Positions 26,767 through 33,892 of a stretch of 64,000 nt of DNA are shown here, one piece after another (positions within the stretch are counted from its first letter, which is position 1; the number at the start of each line of letters is the position of its first letter). The notes beneath the pieces are model-generated. The model searched no databases. It had not been told where the DNA came from and saw only the letters and a list, made by a program, of their open reading frames with translations. Made by a program: the position numbers and the translations under genes. This DNA is from Chloroflexota bacterium (GTDB lineage Bacteria > Chloroflexota > Anaerolineae > UBA4142). The stretch is taken from assembly GCA_016208315.1 (NCBI GenBank), contig JACQYF010000018.1, forward strand, positions 1 to 64,000. The letters are read 5' to 3'.

Positions 26767-27549
26767 TTATTCGCGCGATTCGCGTAATTCGCGGACAAAT
26801 CCTGCCAGCGCCTGGCCCAACTCTGCCGCCTGTTCGATCATGACCGAATGCCCGGCGCGCTCGACGACCACGAGACGCGAGTTCGGAATTTTGGAGGCGA
26901 GGAATTCAGAATACTTGACCGGCGTCATTTTGTCCTCGCTCCCGCAGACGATCAACGTTGGCGCGTGAATCTCGCCGAGGCGCGGCATGATGTCGAACCC
27001 GTTGCACGCGGCGAAATCGCCGCGCGCGACTTGAGGTGGACACGCGCGCAAATCTTCCTCGGCGCGCCGGCGCGTGGCCGCGTCCAAGTTGTCCGCGGCA
27101 TACGTGTTCTCGACGATAAGGCGTACGGTCTCGTCGAAATCGCTCGGCGAGACGATGCCTTCGAGAATCGCGGGGAGCACGCGCAAGCGCGCCCCGGTGC
27201 CAACCAGGCCCAAAGCCGCCGTGCGGTCAGGATGCGTTACCGCGAACGTCTGCGCGATCGCGCCGCCCAGCGAATGGCCGACGATCAGCGCGCGGTCGAA
27301 CGCCAAGGCGTCGAGGAAATCCAGCAGCACGTCGCAATAGGCATCCACCGTCACGCGACCAGGCCCCTCCGATTTGCCATGGCCGGGCAGATCGAGCGCG
27401 ACCGGACGCGCGAGGTCCGCGAGCGCGCGGACATGAGGCCACCAGATCAAGTGACTGGCGCCCGAGCCGTGAACAAAAACGACGGGCAGCCCTTGCGCGC
27501 CTTGCTGAACGTAGTAGACTTGCTTGCCGTCAACAGTTGCGAATGGCAT
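26767..27549 (-). CDS. Alpha/beta-hydrolase
   Basis: The 260-residue product is a complete alpha/beta-hydrolase: VVFVHGSGASHLIWW, nucleophile elbow GHSLGGAIAQ near residue 93, acid in CGSEDKMTPV and His in ERAGHSVMIEQ. It resembles 3-oxoadipate enol-lactonase/haloperoxidase-like enzymes, but the substrate is unknown. The C-terminal FVRELRESRE is encoded by a one-arm ATTCGCG word repeat (26768-26795). Confidence 0.85.
   Translation of the reverse strand: MPFATVDGKQVYYVQQGAQGLPVVFVHGSGASHLIWWPHVRALADLARPVALDLPGHGKSEGPGRVTVDAYCDVLLDFLDALAFDRALIVGHSLGGAIAQTFAVTHPDRTAALGLVGTGARLRVLPAILEGIVSPSDFDETVRLIVENTYAADNLDAATRRRAEEDLRACPPQVARGDFAACNGFDIMPRLGEIHAPTLIVCGSEDKMTPVKYSEFLASKIPNSRLVVVERAGHSVMIEQAAELGQALAGFVRELRESRE
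26768..26795. repeat. One arm of an ATTCGCG word array
   Basis: ATTCGCGCGATTCGCGTAATTCGCG forms the 3' end of the hydrolase gene. The word matches the full hairpin at 1263-1331. Confidence 0.7.
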
Positions 27550-27622
27550 AGAAACCTCTGAGGGTGGTTGGGTGGTTCGCCAAGAGCGTACTACAGTCCG
27601 TTGAATTTCGCAAGTTTCGTGC

Positions 27623-27651
27623 TTGACACGCAGGCAAAACCGCGTTACTAT
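27623..27651 (+). promoter_or_regulatory. rsfS promoter
   Basis: A consensus TTGACA (27623-27628) and TACTAT (27646-27651) are spaced by 17 bases, about 30 bases before the proposed CTG start of rsfS. Confidence 0.75.
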
Positions 27652-27681
27652 CCAGGCATTCGATCAAGGGAGGAAAAAGCT

Positions 27682-28026
27682 CTGGAACCTAGCGACCTAG
27701 CGCGGACCATTGTAGACATCATTTCGGACAAAAAGGGCGAGGACGTGTTGATGCTCGACACGCGTCCCATTTCGTTTATCGCCGACTATTTTGTCATCGC
27801 AACGGCGGACAGCGCACGACAACTCAAAGCCATTTCAGACGAAATCCAAAAGCAATTGAAAAAGCACGCGACCCTACCGCTGGGCGTCGAAGGCACCGCC
27901 GACTCGGGCTGGGTGCTGCTGGACTACGGCGGCGTCATCGTGCATCTACTCAGCCCGGAGATGCGCGACTATTATCTCCTGGAAAAATTGTGGGCCAACG
28001 CGCCGGTCGTGGTGCGGATGCAATAG
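27682..28026 (+). CDS. rsfS: Ribosomal silencing factor RsfS, probable CTG start
   Basis: RsfS binds L14 and blocks subunit joining during starvation. The product shows the family pattern: KGEDVLMLDTRPISFIADYF, VIATADSARQLKAISDEI, EGTADSGWVLLDYGGVIVHL and MRDYYLLEKLWANA. An ideal ribosome-binding site (GGGAGG, 27668-27673) is placed eight bases before CTG 27682, and no ATG, GTG or TTG lies in frame at a suitable distance. The next Met is inside the domain. CTG initiation gives 114 residues, the normal family length. A strong promoter precedes it and a convergent terminator follows. Confidence 0.9.
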   Translation: MEPSDLARTIVDIISDKKGEDVLMLDTRPISFIADYFVIATADSARQLKAISDEIQKQLKKHATLPLGVEGTADSGWVLLDYGGVIVHLLSPEMRDYYLLEKLWANAPVVVRMQ

Positions 28027-28032
28027 CGCATA

Positions 28033-28076
28033 AAGCCAGAGGCCGAGTCGGAGATCCCCGACTCGGCCTCTGGCTT
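28033..28076. terminator. Bidirectional terminator between rsfS and ndk
   Basis: A perfect 19-base-pair stem (28033-28051 with 28058-28076) and a six-base loop separate the convergent genes rsfS and ndk. The right arm overlaps the ndk stop codon. Confidence 0.85.
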
Positions 28077-28524
28077 ATTCGTTGACCCACCGGTCCATCT
28101 CGCGCGCATACGGATGGATTTGATCGGTCGTGAACCACAGCGCAATTTCGTTCGCCGCGGTTTCCGGCGAATCCGACGCGTGAATGAGATTGCGCAAGCC
28201 CATCAGCGCGTAGTCCCCACGAATCGTCCCCGCGGCCGCTTCCCACGGCCGCGTGGCGCCAACCATCGCGCGCACGACGCCGATCGCTTCGTGTCCTTCG
28301 AGAACCATCACGACCACCGGACTGGCCGAGATGTAATTGACCAAGCCCTCGTAAAAGAACTTGCCCTGGTGAACGGCGTAATGCTTCTCCGCCAGATCGC
28401 GATCCACTTGCGCAAGTTTCATCGCGACAATCTTTAGACCCCGTTCTTCAAACCGAGCTAGAATCTTGCCGACGAGCGCGCGCTGCACGCCGTCGGGTTT
28501 GATGATCACGAGCGTTCGCTGCAA
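28075..28524 (-). CDS. ndk: Nucleoside diphosphate kinase
   Basis: The enzyme transfers the gamma-phosphate of ATP to nucleoside diphosphates through a phosphohistidine. The typical N-terminus TLVIIKPDGVQRALVGKIL and the active-site segment NLIHASDSPETAANEI with the catalytic His near residue 116 are present; length 149 matches the family. The start is TTG 28524, supported by GGAGG eight bases upstream; no ATG or GTG is available. The direct CAGTGAA array lies just upstream. Confidence 0.95.
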   Translation of the reverse strand: MQRTLVIIKPDGVQRALVGKILARFEERGLKIVAMKLAQVDRDLAEKHYAVHQGKFFYEGLVNYISASPVVVMVLEGHEAIGVVRAMVGATRPWEAAAGTIRGDYALMGLRNLIHASDSPETAANEIALWFTTDQIHPYAREMDRWVNE

Positions 28525-28546
28525 AAGAAACCTCCACCAACTGTAA

Positions 28547-28608
28547 TCAGTGAACAGTGAACAGTGAACAGTGAACAGTGAACAGTGAACAGTGAACAGT
28601 AAACAGAA
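28547..28608. repeat. Direct array of TGAACAG words, one arm only
   Basis: Eight nearly exact direct copies of the seven-base word (TGAACAG) stand between ndk and the TPR gene. There is no inverted arm, unlike 14257-14352, so this array may represent a growing or decayed state. Confidence 0.9.
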
Positions 28609-28609
28609 A

Positions 28610-30877
28610 CTAGGACACTCGGTCGAGGACGAAGCGATAGCGTTCCAGCGCCTCGCCTAGCCGGTCGGCGCGCGTATACGCGTCGCCTAAAATGCGGTGG
28701 GCGTCGAGCGGCACGCCCGGCCGTTCGACCAATTCTGCCAAATCGCCAATCACTTGATTCACGAGGCGCGGCGCGTGCTGCACACAAAAATCGTATTCGA
28801 CCAGCGCTTCCTCCAAACGGTTCGCATCGCGATGATCGCGCGCTTGGGCGAGTTGCGCGCTCCCCTTGGGTTCTCGCCGGCGGCGGACCGGCGGCGGAAT
28901 CGTTTCCGGCGGTTGAGAAGGTTGCGGGACAACCTCCGGCTGAACTGCCGCCGGGATCGCCGTCTCTACTTCCGCGACCTTCGGTTCCTCTTCGGCGAAT
29001 TCGAGCGATGGTTCGGGCAGCGGCATCACCGGGACGGTTTCTCGAGCGAATAATTCGGTCGGCTCTTCCGCGGTTGACGGTTGTTCCTCTCGCTCGAAGA
29101 GCATTTCCGCTTGCGGTTCGACAACCGGTTCGGAAGCAACCTCCGCCGCGCTTTGCATTTCGGCCGGTTTCTGTTCGCCGGTCATGGCCTCCTGGATCCA
29201 GTCCGGCAATTCCGCTTGGGTCTCTTCCGCCGGGACTTGCGTTTCGACCGCTGGTTCTTCTGCCGCGGGCGCTTGCTGGGCCGTGAATCCACCCCGCAGA
29301 TCAGTTAGCCATTGCGGCAATTCCTCGGTTTCGGGCGTTTCGACTCGCGCTTCGGGTTGAGCCGGCGACTCGGTTGGCGGTGGAGGCACGCTCGTGGCCC
29401 ACGATGGCGCGACGATCTCCTCGGTCGGCGGCCGCGGTTCTTCCGAGATGATTTCTGCTTGTTCAGTTTTCGGCTGATCGGTTAGCCACGCGGGCATCGG
29501 AGTTGGCGGCGGCTCTACCTTTTTCTCAACCGGCTCGGCGCGCGGCGCGGCCGTGTCCGACAAGGTCCTTTGCAATTCGGTCAACCAGGGCGGCAGCGAG
29601 GATGGGATGGCCGCGGTCGGCTTGGGCGTCACGCGCCGCGGCGGCTGGTTCACGCGAGCGGCCGCGCGCATATCCGCGCGGAGCCAGGGAGGCAGATCGG
29701 AGCTAACCGCGGGCGGCTTGGGCGTGATCAGTTCGCGCGGCGGAATTTCGATGGGCGCCTCTTCAAGCGACACGGAAGGCGCAGGTTGGATCGGCGGCGA
29801 CTCGGGCCGCGGTTCGAATACTGCCGGCGGCTCGGCTAGAAAAGTCTCAAAGGCGGGCGGCGCGACAGGTGGTTCTTCGGCAATCGGCGCTGGCTCGGTC
29901 GCCGGGATTTCGGCCAGGGGCGCGAAAGGCGGTTCTTCCGCGATGGCGGTCTCCGCGATCGGACTGATCTCCTCGCGCAGTTCGGTGGTCGGGGTTTGCG
30001 ATTCTTCGGCAATCGGGGGCAGTGTCGCGAACCAGTCGGTGGGCGATGGCTCTGCAAGCTCAACTTGCGGCTCCGGCTCTGGCGCGGGCGTCACACCTTC
30101 GACAAAGCGCGGCACGAGGGCATCGCCCGGACGCAGCGGCGAGCGCGGTCCCAACAAATCCTGTGCGACGCGATTCAGCGGATCGAGCAGCGTGGCCGTG
30201 TTCAGAAAATTTTCGCCTTCCTTAAGCCCGCTCTCTTGCCAGACCGTGCCAAGAATCAAGTTTGCTTTGAGACAAAAAGGCAGATTGTTGAGGATGGCCT
30301 GCGAGACGTCCGCGGCCTCGCGCAGTTGCCCCGAGCGCCAAAGCGTTTCCGCCAGCCCGACGCGCGCATCAAAGCGTTTGGGCGAATGGGACGCGATCGC
30401 GCGAAATTCCTGAACCGCCTGAGGGAACAGTCCCTCTTGCACGTAGAGGCGCGCGAGCGCGCCCGGCGTCAGCTTGAGTCGCGCGCGCGCCTTGCCTTCG
30501 ATTTCGCCATAAAGGCGCAAGAGTTCTTTGCGGAGTTCCAAGTCGGCGGGGGACAACTCGTACGCGCGTTCGAGGTGCCAGAGCGCTTCGTCCGTCAGAT
30601 TCTGCCGTTCGAAAATGATGGCCATCCCGGCGTAGGCGATGACATTCTCAGGGTCCGCGCTGAGGACGCGGCCAAACAATTCCCGCGCGCCGTCGAGGTC
30701 GCCGCGCTCCAAGCTGGCCTCGGCCATTTGCCGATACGTGTCTACGTGTTTGGGATAATAACGGAGAACGTGTTGGCAAAGGGGCAGGGCCTGATCGCTG
30801 CGCTCGGTCTGAATGAGGGTGCGAATTTCTTCGGTATATGCGCTTAGGGTGACCTGGTCATCCACCATCGCCTCCAT
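28610..30877 (-). CDS. Large TPR protein with a long Pro/Glu-rich linker
   Basis: The ~755-residue product has N-terminal tetratricopeptide repeats (residues ~10-240, e.g. DQALPLCQHVLRYYPKHVDT and GDLDGARELFGRVLSADPEN). A ~430-residue region rich in Pro, Glu and Ala follows, with recurring LPPWL/LPQWLTDL/MPAWLTDQ/LPDWIQEA motifs. A C-terminal TPR pair closes it (RLEEALVEYDFCVQHAP, DRLGEALERYRFVLDRV). No signal peptide is seen. The spaced W-containing motifs look like repeated short linear docking sites. Start choice: the -10 box overlaps ATG 30883, so ATG 30877, at the expected +1, is preferred (leaderless); ATG 30868 is possible. Scaffold role inferred. Confidence 0.75.
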   Translation of the reverse strand: MEAMVDDQVTLSAYTEEIRTLIQTERSDQALPLCQHVLRYYPKHVDTYRQMAEASLERGDLDGARELFGRVLSADPENVIAYAGMAIIFERQNLTDEALWHLERAYELSPADLELRKELLRLYGEIEGKARARLKLTPGALARLYVQEGLFPQAVQEFRAIASHSPKRFDARVGLAETLWRSGQLREAADVSQAILNNLPFCLKANLILGTVWQESGLKEGENFLNTATLLDPLNRVAQDLLGPRSPLRPGDALVPRFVEGVTPAPEPEPQVELAEPSPTDWFATLPPIAEESQTPTTELREEISPIAETAIAEEPPFAPLAEIPATEPAPIAEEPPVAPPAFETFLAEPPAVFEPRPESPPIQPAPSVSLEEAPIEIPPRELITPKPPAVSSDLPPWLRADMRAAARVNQPPRRVTPKPTAAIPSSLPPWLTELQRTLSDTAAPRAEPVEKKVEPPPTPMPAWLTDQPKTEQAEIISEEPRPPTEEIVAPSWATSVPPPPTESPAQPEARVETPETEELPQWLTDLRGGFTAQQAPAAEEPAVETQVPAEETQAELPDWIQEAMTGEQKPAEMQSAAEVASEPVVEPQAEMLFEREEQPSTAEEPTELFARETVPVMPLPEPSLEFAEEEPKVAEVETAIPAAVQPEVVPQPSQPPETIPPPVRRRREPKGSAQLAQARDHRDANRLEEALVEYDFCVQHAPRLVNQVIGDLAELVERPGVPLDAHRILGDAYTRADRLGEALERYRFVLDRVS

Positions 30878-30881
30878 CGTC

Positions 30882-30910
30882 ATTATGCCCCAAAGCTGAA
30901 CAATTGTCAA
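30882..30910 (-). promoter_or_regulatory. Promoter of the TPR gene, apparently leaderless
   Basis: On the minus strand TTGACA (30910-30905) and CATAAT (30887-30882) are spaced by 17 bases. The first usable ATG follows five bases after the -10 box. Confidence 0.6.
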
Positions 30911-31034
30911 CGGATTCGGGTAACGGATTGCGTTCGCGAAACGGATAAGCGGATTGCGCCGACATTCTATCCGTTTATCCGCTTCGCGGAACGCAATCCG
31001 TTGTCGGCAATCCGTGACCAGAATCCGTTATCCT
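30909..31034. repeat. Inverted array of ACGGATT/AATCCGT words
   Basis: ACGGATTGCGTTCGCGAAAC and ACGGATAAGCGGATTG words are mirrored by TATCCGTTTATCCGC and AACGCAATCCGTT words. The array reaches into the 3' end of the URO-D-like gene and supplies its last ~20 codons. Confidence 0.9.
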
Positions 31035-31949
31035 GGCCGCGCGATAAACCTGCCGGACCGTTTCGACGTTCATCCCCTGCACGAGGCCGGCGCAGGCGCC
31101 GAAGATGTACCTCACCTCCATCCCCCTTCGCCCCCTTCCCCCTCTCCTGGACTGAACTTCAAGTCCAGGAGAGGGGGAAGGGGGTTGGGGGGTTAGGGGT
31201 GAGGCGAGCGCGTCGAATCCGAGATTGCCCCACAGCGTCAACTCCGGTCCCACGCGCGCGCGGACCGCGCCGAGTTCCATGCCCGCTTCGGGTTCCAGGC
31301 CCTGAAGGCCATCCAGTTCACACGCGGCCAAATCGTCCAGCACCGCGTTCAAATTGCCGTCGGAATGAAAGAACACGGTCAGCCCGAGCGCGCGAATTTC
31401 GTGCGCGGCCGCGCGCAGTTCCGCAAAATACAGTTCGCGCAGGTGCTTGGGCGCGATGTAGGTTGACCTGCCGTACGCGATGTCTTCGCCGAGGATGACG
31501 CCGTCCGCGCCCGCATCGCGCGCCGCTTGCGCGACGACCCGCGCCTCTTCCGCGCCGCGCCGAAACAGGTCGCGCGCGGCGTGCGGCGCGCCGTGAATAT
31601 AGTGGAGCAGCATGTTAAAGCCGCGCGCCTTGGCCGCCGCGCTAAAGGGCCCATCTATCAACGCGAAGACAAAGCGGTCGCCCGCGGCGCGCCAGCGCGT
31701 CAGTAGATCGAGCGCGCGGTCCTCGTCCGGGTGTTCGAGCGCGCCCCAGCCCGCGCTAAATGAGACGGTCGCGATGTCCAAATCGAGTTGCTCGACGACG
31801 GCGCGGTAATGGTCGAATTCGACGGGGCTCTGAGAATCAAGGGTGACGAATGCGCGCACAAATTCGTCGGCGATGAAAAATTCCCCGCAGGCGAGCCGGT
31901 CGGTGCGCTCGCCGCGTAGAGTTTTCAGGACTAGTTCGCGGTGGTTCAC
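30975..31949 (-). CDS. URO-D/MtaA-like protein with an in-frame repeat insertion
   Basis: The 324-residue product starts NHRELVLKTLRGERTDRLA, the classical N-terminus of the uroporphyrinogen decarboxylase/MtaA-CmuA methyltransferase superfamily. It continues with DGVILGEDIAYG, FHSDGNLNAVLDDL and LTLWGNLGFDALAS, which match the later URO-D strands. True heme enzymes differ; a corrinoid methyltransferase-like role is more likely but unproven. GTG 31949 overlaps the stop of the inositol-phosphatase gene (GTGA). Residues between LASPLTPQ and MEVRYIF are encoded by the C-rich hairpin at 31111-31204, and the C-terminus comes from a second repeat. Confidence 0.75.
   Translation of the reverse strand: MNHRELVLKTLRGERTDRLACGEFFIADEFVRAFVTLDSQSPVEFDHYRAVVEQLDLDIATVSFSAGWGALEHPDEDRALDLLTRWRAAGDRFVFALIDGPFSAAAKARGFNMLLHYIHGAPHAARDLFRRGAEEARVVAQAARDAGADGVILGEDIAYGRSTYIAPKHLRELYFAELRAAAHEIRALGLTVFFHSDGNLNAVLDDLAACELDGLQGLEPEAGMELGAVRARVGPELTLWGNLGFDALASPLTPQPPSPSPGLEVQSRRGGRGRRGMEVRYIFGACAGLVQGMNVETVRQVYRAARITDSGHGLPTTDCVPRSG
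31111..31204. repeat. C-rich inverted array with conserved core, inside the URO-D-like gene
   Basis: CCCCCTTCGCCCCCTTCCCC words lead into a 32-base palindromic core (31142-31173: CTCTCCTG, variable arm, eight-base loop, CAGGAGAG) and are mirrored by GGGGGAAGGGGGTTGGGG words. The core is shared with 35282-35313, with compensatory differences in the arms. Confidence 0.9.
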
Positions 31950-32752
31950 AATCGTCGTCTCTTGAAGAACTTGAGCACCGTGGGATGCAGCGGGCCGTTG
32001 GTGGCGACGTACGCTTTGGAATGCACGGTCCACGGCGCGCCGCTCGGGTCGGTCACGCAGCCCCCGGCTTCCTCGGCGATCAACGCGCCCGCGGCGACAT
32101 CCCACGGCGCGAGCGAGAGATGGAAATACCCGTCAAGCCGGCCCGCCGCTACGTAGCAGAGTGAAAGCGCCGCGCTGCCGCTGGAACGCACGGTCATCAC
32201 CCGCGTTGCGAGCTTGGCCAGCAGCTCGGACGTGCGCCGGCGGGCCGATTGCGCGCGGCCCCATTCCAGCCCCACCACGGCATCGTCGAGAATCCGCGTG
32301 GTGGTCGCGACAATCGGTTTGCCGTTCAGGGTTGCGCCGCGCCCGCGTTCGGCGACGAATAGTTCGTTGTGAATGCAGTCGTAGATGACGCCGGCTTGGA
32401 CGGAGCGTTTTTGGTAGAGGGCAATGGAAACGCAAAAGATCGAGTGGTGGCGCGCATAGTTCGTCGTCCCGTCGAGCGGGTCAACGATCCAGACGGCGAG
32501 ATCGTCATTTGTTTCGGTTTCGGCCCACAACGCTTGCCACGCCGCGGCGTCTCCTTCTTCCGACAGTATTCGATCTTGCGGAAAGCGCCCGAGCAGAATG
32601 TCGCGGATCGCGCGGTCGGCGGCAAAATCGGCGTCGGTGACGATGTCGCGCTTGCCTTTGGATGTGATCTCGCGCGTCGCGTCGAATTTCGCGCGCAGTA
32701 TCTTGCCCGCGGCGCGGGCGGCGCGGGCAGCAGTTTGTAATCGCGAGTTCAT
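31946..32752 (-). CDS. Inositol monophosphatase family protein
   Basis: The 268-residue product has the metal-binding motifs of the IMPase/FBPase superfamily: ILSEEGD near residue 62, WIVDPLDGTTNYA near 88 and APWDVAAGALIAEEAGG near 215. It probably hydrolyses a small phosphate monoester such as inositol phosphate, fructose bisphosphate or 3'-phosphoadenosine 5'-phosphate. It overlaps the start of the URO-D-like gene by four bases, so both are translated together. A one-arm AATTCGT repeat lies just upstream of the start. Confidence 0.9.
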   Translation of the reverse strand: MNSRLQTAARAARAAGKILRAKFDATREITSKGKRDIVTDADFAADRAIRDILLGRFPQDRILSEEGDAAAWQALWAETETNDDLAVWIVDPLDGTTNYARHHSIFCVSIALYQKRSVQAGVIYDCIHNELFVAERGRGATLNGKPIVATTTRILDDAVVGLEWGRAQSARRRTSELLAKLATRVMTVRSSGSAALSLCYVAAGRLDGYFHLSLAPWDVAAGALIAEEAGGCVTDPSGAPWTVHSKAYVATNGPLHPTVLKFFKRRRL

Positions 32753-32762
32753 TGTGCTCCTG

Positions 32763-32794
32763 AATTCATAATTCGTAATTCGTAATTCGTAATT
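32763..32794. repeat. One arm of an AATTCGT word array
   Basis: Four direct AATTCGT/ATAATTC words lie between the HIT gene and the IMPase gene. The same word builds the hairpin inside tilS at 42929-43016. Confidence 0.8.
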
Positions 32795-32802
32795 AAATCC
32801 GG

Positions 32803-33315
32803 CTACTCTCTTTTCAGTTGATCCATCCTCCGGCGAATCCGAGCGGCGAGCGCTGTCATTTCCTCGTCCGGTATTTTCAGAATGCCTTTTTTGTAGATGC
32901 CCAATTGTTGCTCTCGATAGGGCACTCCGGCGGGCAAGGGCACAACGTGCCAGTGAACGTGCGCGTTCCTCTGATTGCTGCCGAGCGACAAGAGATAGAT
33001 TCGTTCGGCATTCAATTCCTGTCGCACGGCTTCTGCGGTACGATGGACGATTCTTTGAAGCGCAAGGAAGTCTTCAATGGCAAAGTCGCCAGTGACTTGC
33101 GCACGATGTTCGCGCGGCGCGACGATGGTGTATCCATAGACCCTTGGATATTTGTCGAGAAAAACGATTGCCGTCTGGTCTTCGTAAATGACGTGAGCAG
33201 GGAATTCCGGATTCCGCGCGACAATCCCGCAAACGAAACATGGCCCCGTCTGCGCGCGGCGATGATACGCGTCCCAATCCATTTCGTAGCGTTCGAACAC
33301 TATAGGCATCTGCAT
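32803..33315 (-). CDS. HIT-family nucleotide hydrolase/transferase
   Basis: The 170-residue product carries the histidine triad NAHVHWHVVPLP near residue 120 and a CFVCGIVARNPEF zinc-ribbon-like start, both typical of HIT proteins (Ap4A hydrolases, GalT-like). The substrate is presumably a dinucleotide or nucleoside phosphoramidate. The ATG lies two bases after the stop of the histidine-phosphatase gene, so the pair is co-translated. Several Met codons follow closely; the first in this position is used. Confidence 0.88.
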   Translation of the reverse strand: MQMPIVFERYEMDWDAYHRRAQTGPCFVCGIVARNPEFPAHVIYEDQTAIVFLDKYPRVYGYTIVAPREHRAQVTGDFAIEDFLALQRIVHRTAEAVRQELNAERIYLLSLGSNQRNAHVHWHVVPLPAGVPYREQQLGIYKKGILKIPDEEMTALAARIRRRMDQLKRE

Positions 33316-33317
33316 CG

Positions 33318-33854
33318 TCACGGCATCCGATATTCCCAGCCGGGGCACCACTCAAACTCGGCCGCGACAAGGTCTTCGAGTGAGACGCCGTTGAGATAGT
33401 GCTCTAACGCCCACCGCGTCGCCACATGACCGATCACCAGCACGCGTGCCCCTTTCCAGCGTAGCCCAAGATCATCCAGAAAGCGTCCAACTCGGTGTAC
33501 GGCTTGCCGCCAACTTTCGCCACCCGGATAGGGTTGGTCGAGATGCTGCCGTCGGTTGGGATGGAGTTCGGCCGTTGGCATCCCATTCTGATCGCCATAG
33601 TCACATTCTCTCAAGCGCCAGTCGAGGAGAATCGGTATGGGCGTATCCTCAAAGGCGATTTCGGCGGTCTCTACGGCGCGTCGGAGGTCGGATGTAAATA
33701 CGGTGTGGATTCCATCCTGGCGCCGGCGCTGGCCGAGGTCTTTTGCCAACCTACGCCCTTGCTCCGAGAGCCGCCCGTGATGCCAGCCGCTCGCAACGCC
33801 ACGCTCATTATCTTCGCTTATCGAATGTGTTTCGAAGACGATCTGTATGGTCAT
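33318..33854 (-). CDS. Histidine phosphatase family protein with a variant catalytic motif
   Basis: The 178-residue product has the phosphoglycerate-mutase-like fold, with SGWHHGRLSEQGRRLA, VFTSDLRRAVETAEI (the LRRA/TAE motif) and the late RVLVIGHVATRWALEHYL with the second His. The usual N-terminal RHG is replaced by FETHS, so the nucleophilic His is kept but the neighbouring Arg is not. I recall other bacterial members with this ETHS form, so it may be an active subgroup. It is coupled to the HIT gene. ATG 33854 is chosen; GTG 33869 is possible. Confidence 0.8.
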   Translation of the reverse strand: MTIQIVFETHSISEDNERGVASGWHHGRLSEQGRRLAKDLGQRRRQDGIHTVFTSDLRRAVETAEIAFEDTPIPILLDWRLRECDYGDQNGMPTAELHPNRRQHLDQPYPGGESWRQAVHRVGRFLDDLGLRWKGARVLVIGHVATRWALEHYLNGVSLEDLVAAEFEWCPGWEYRMP

Positions 33855-33892
33855 GGCACTGCTTGTCACCCGTCACCCGCCACTCGCCACCT

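Noticed and set aside
28547-28608. Simple-sequence microsatellite of no interest
   Set aside because: It is one member of the window-wide word-array family, some with mirror arms, so it is kept as a repeat feature rather than dismissed as noise.
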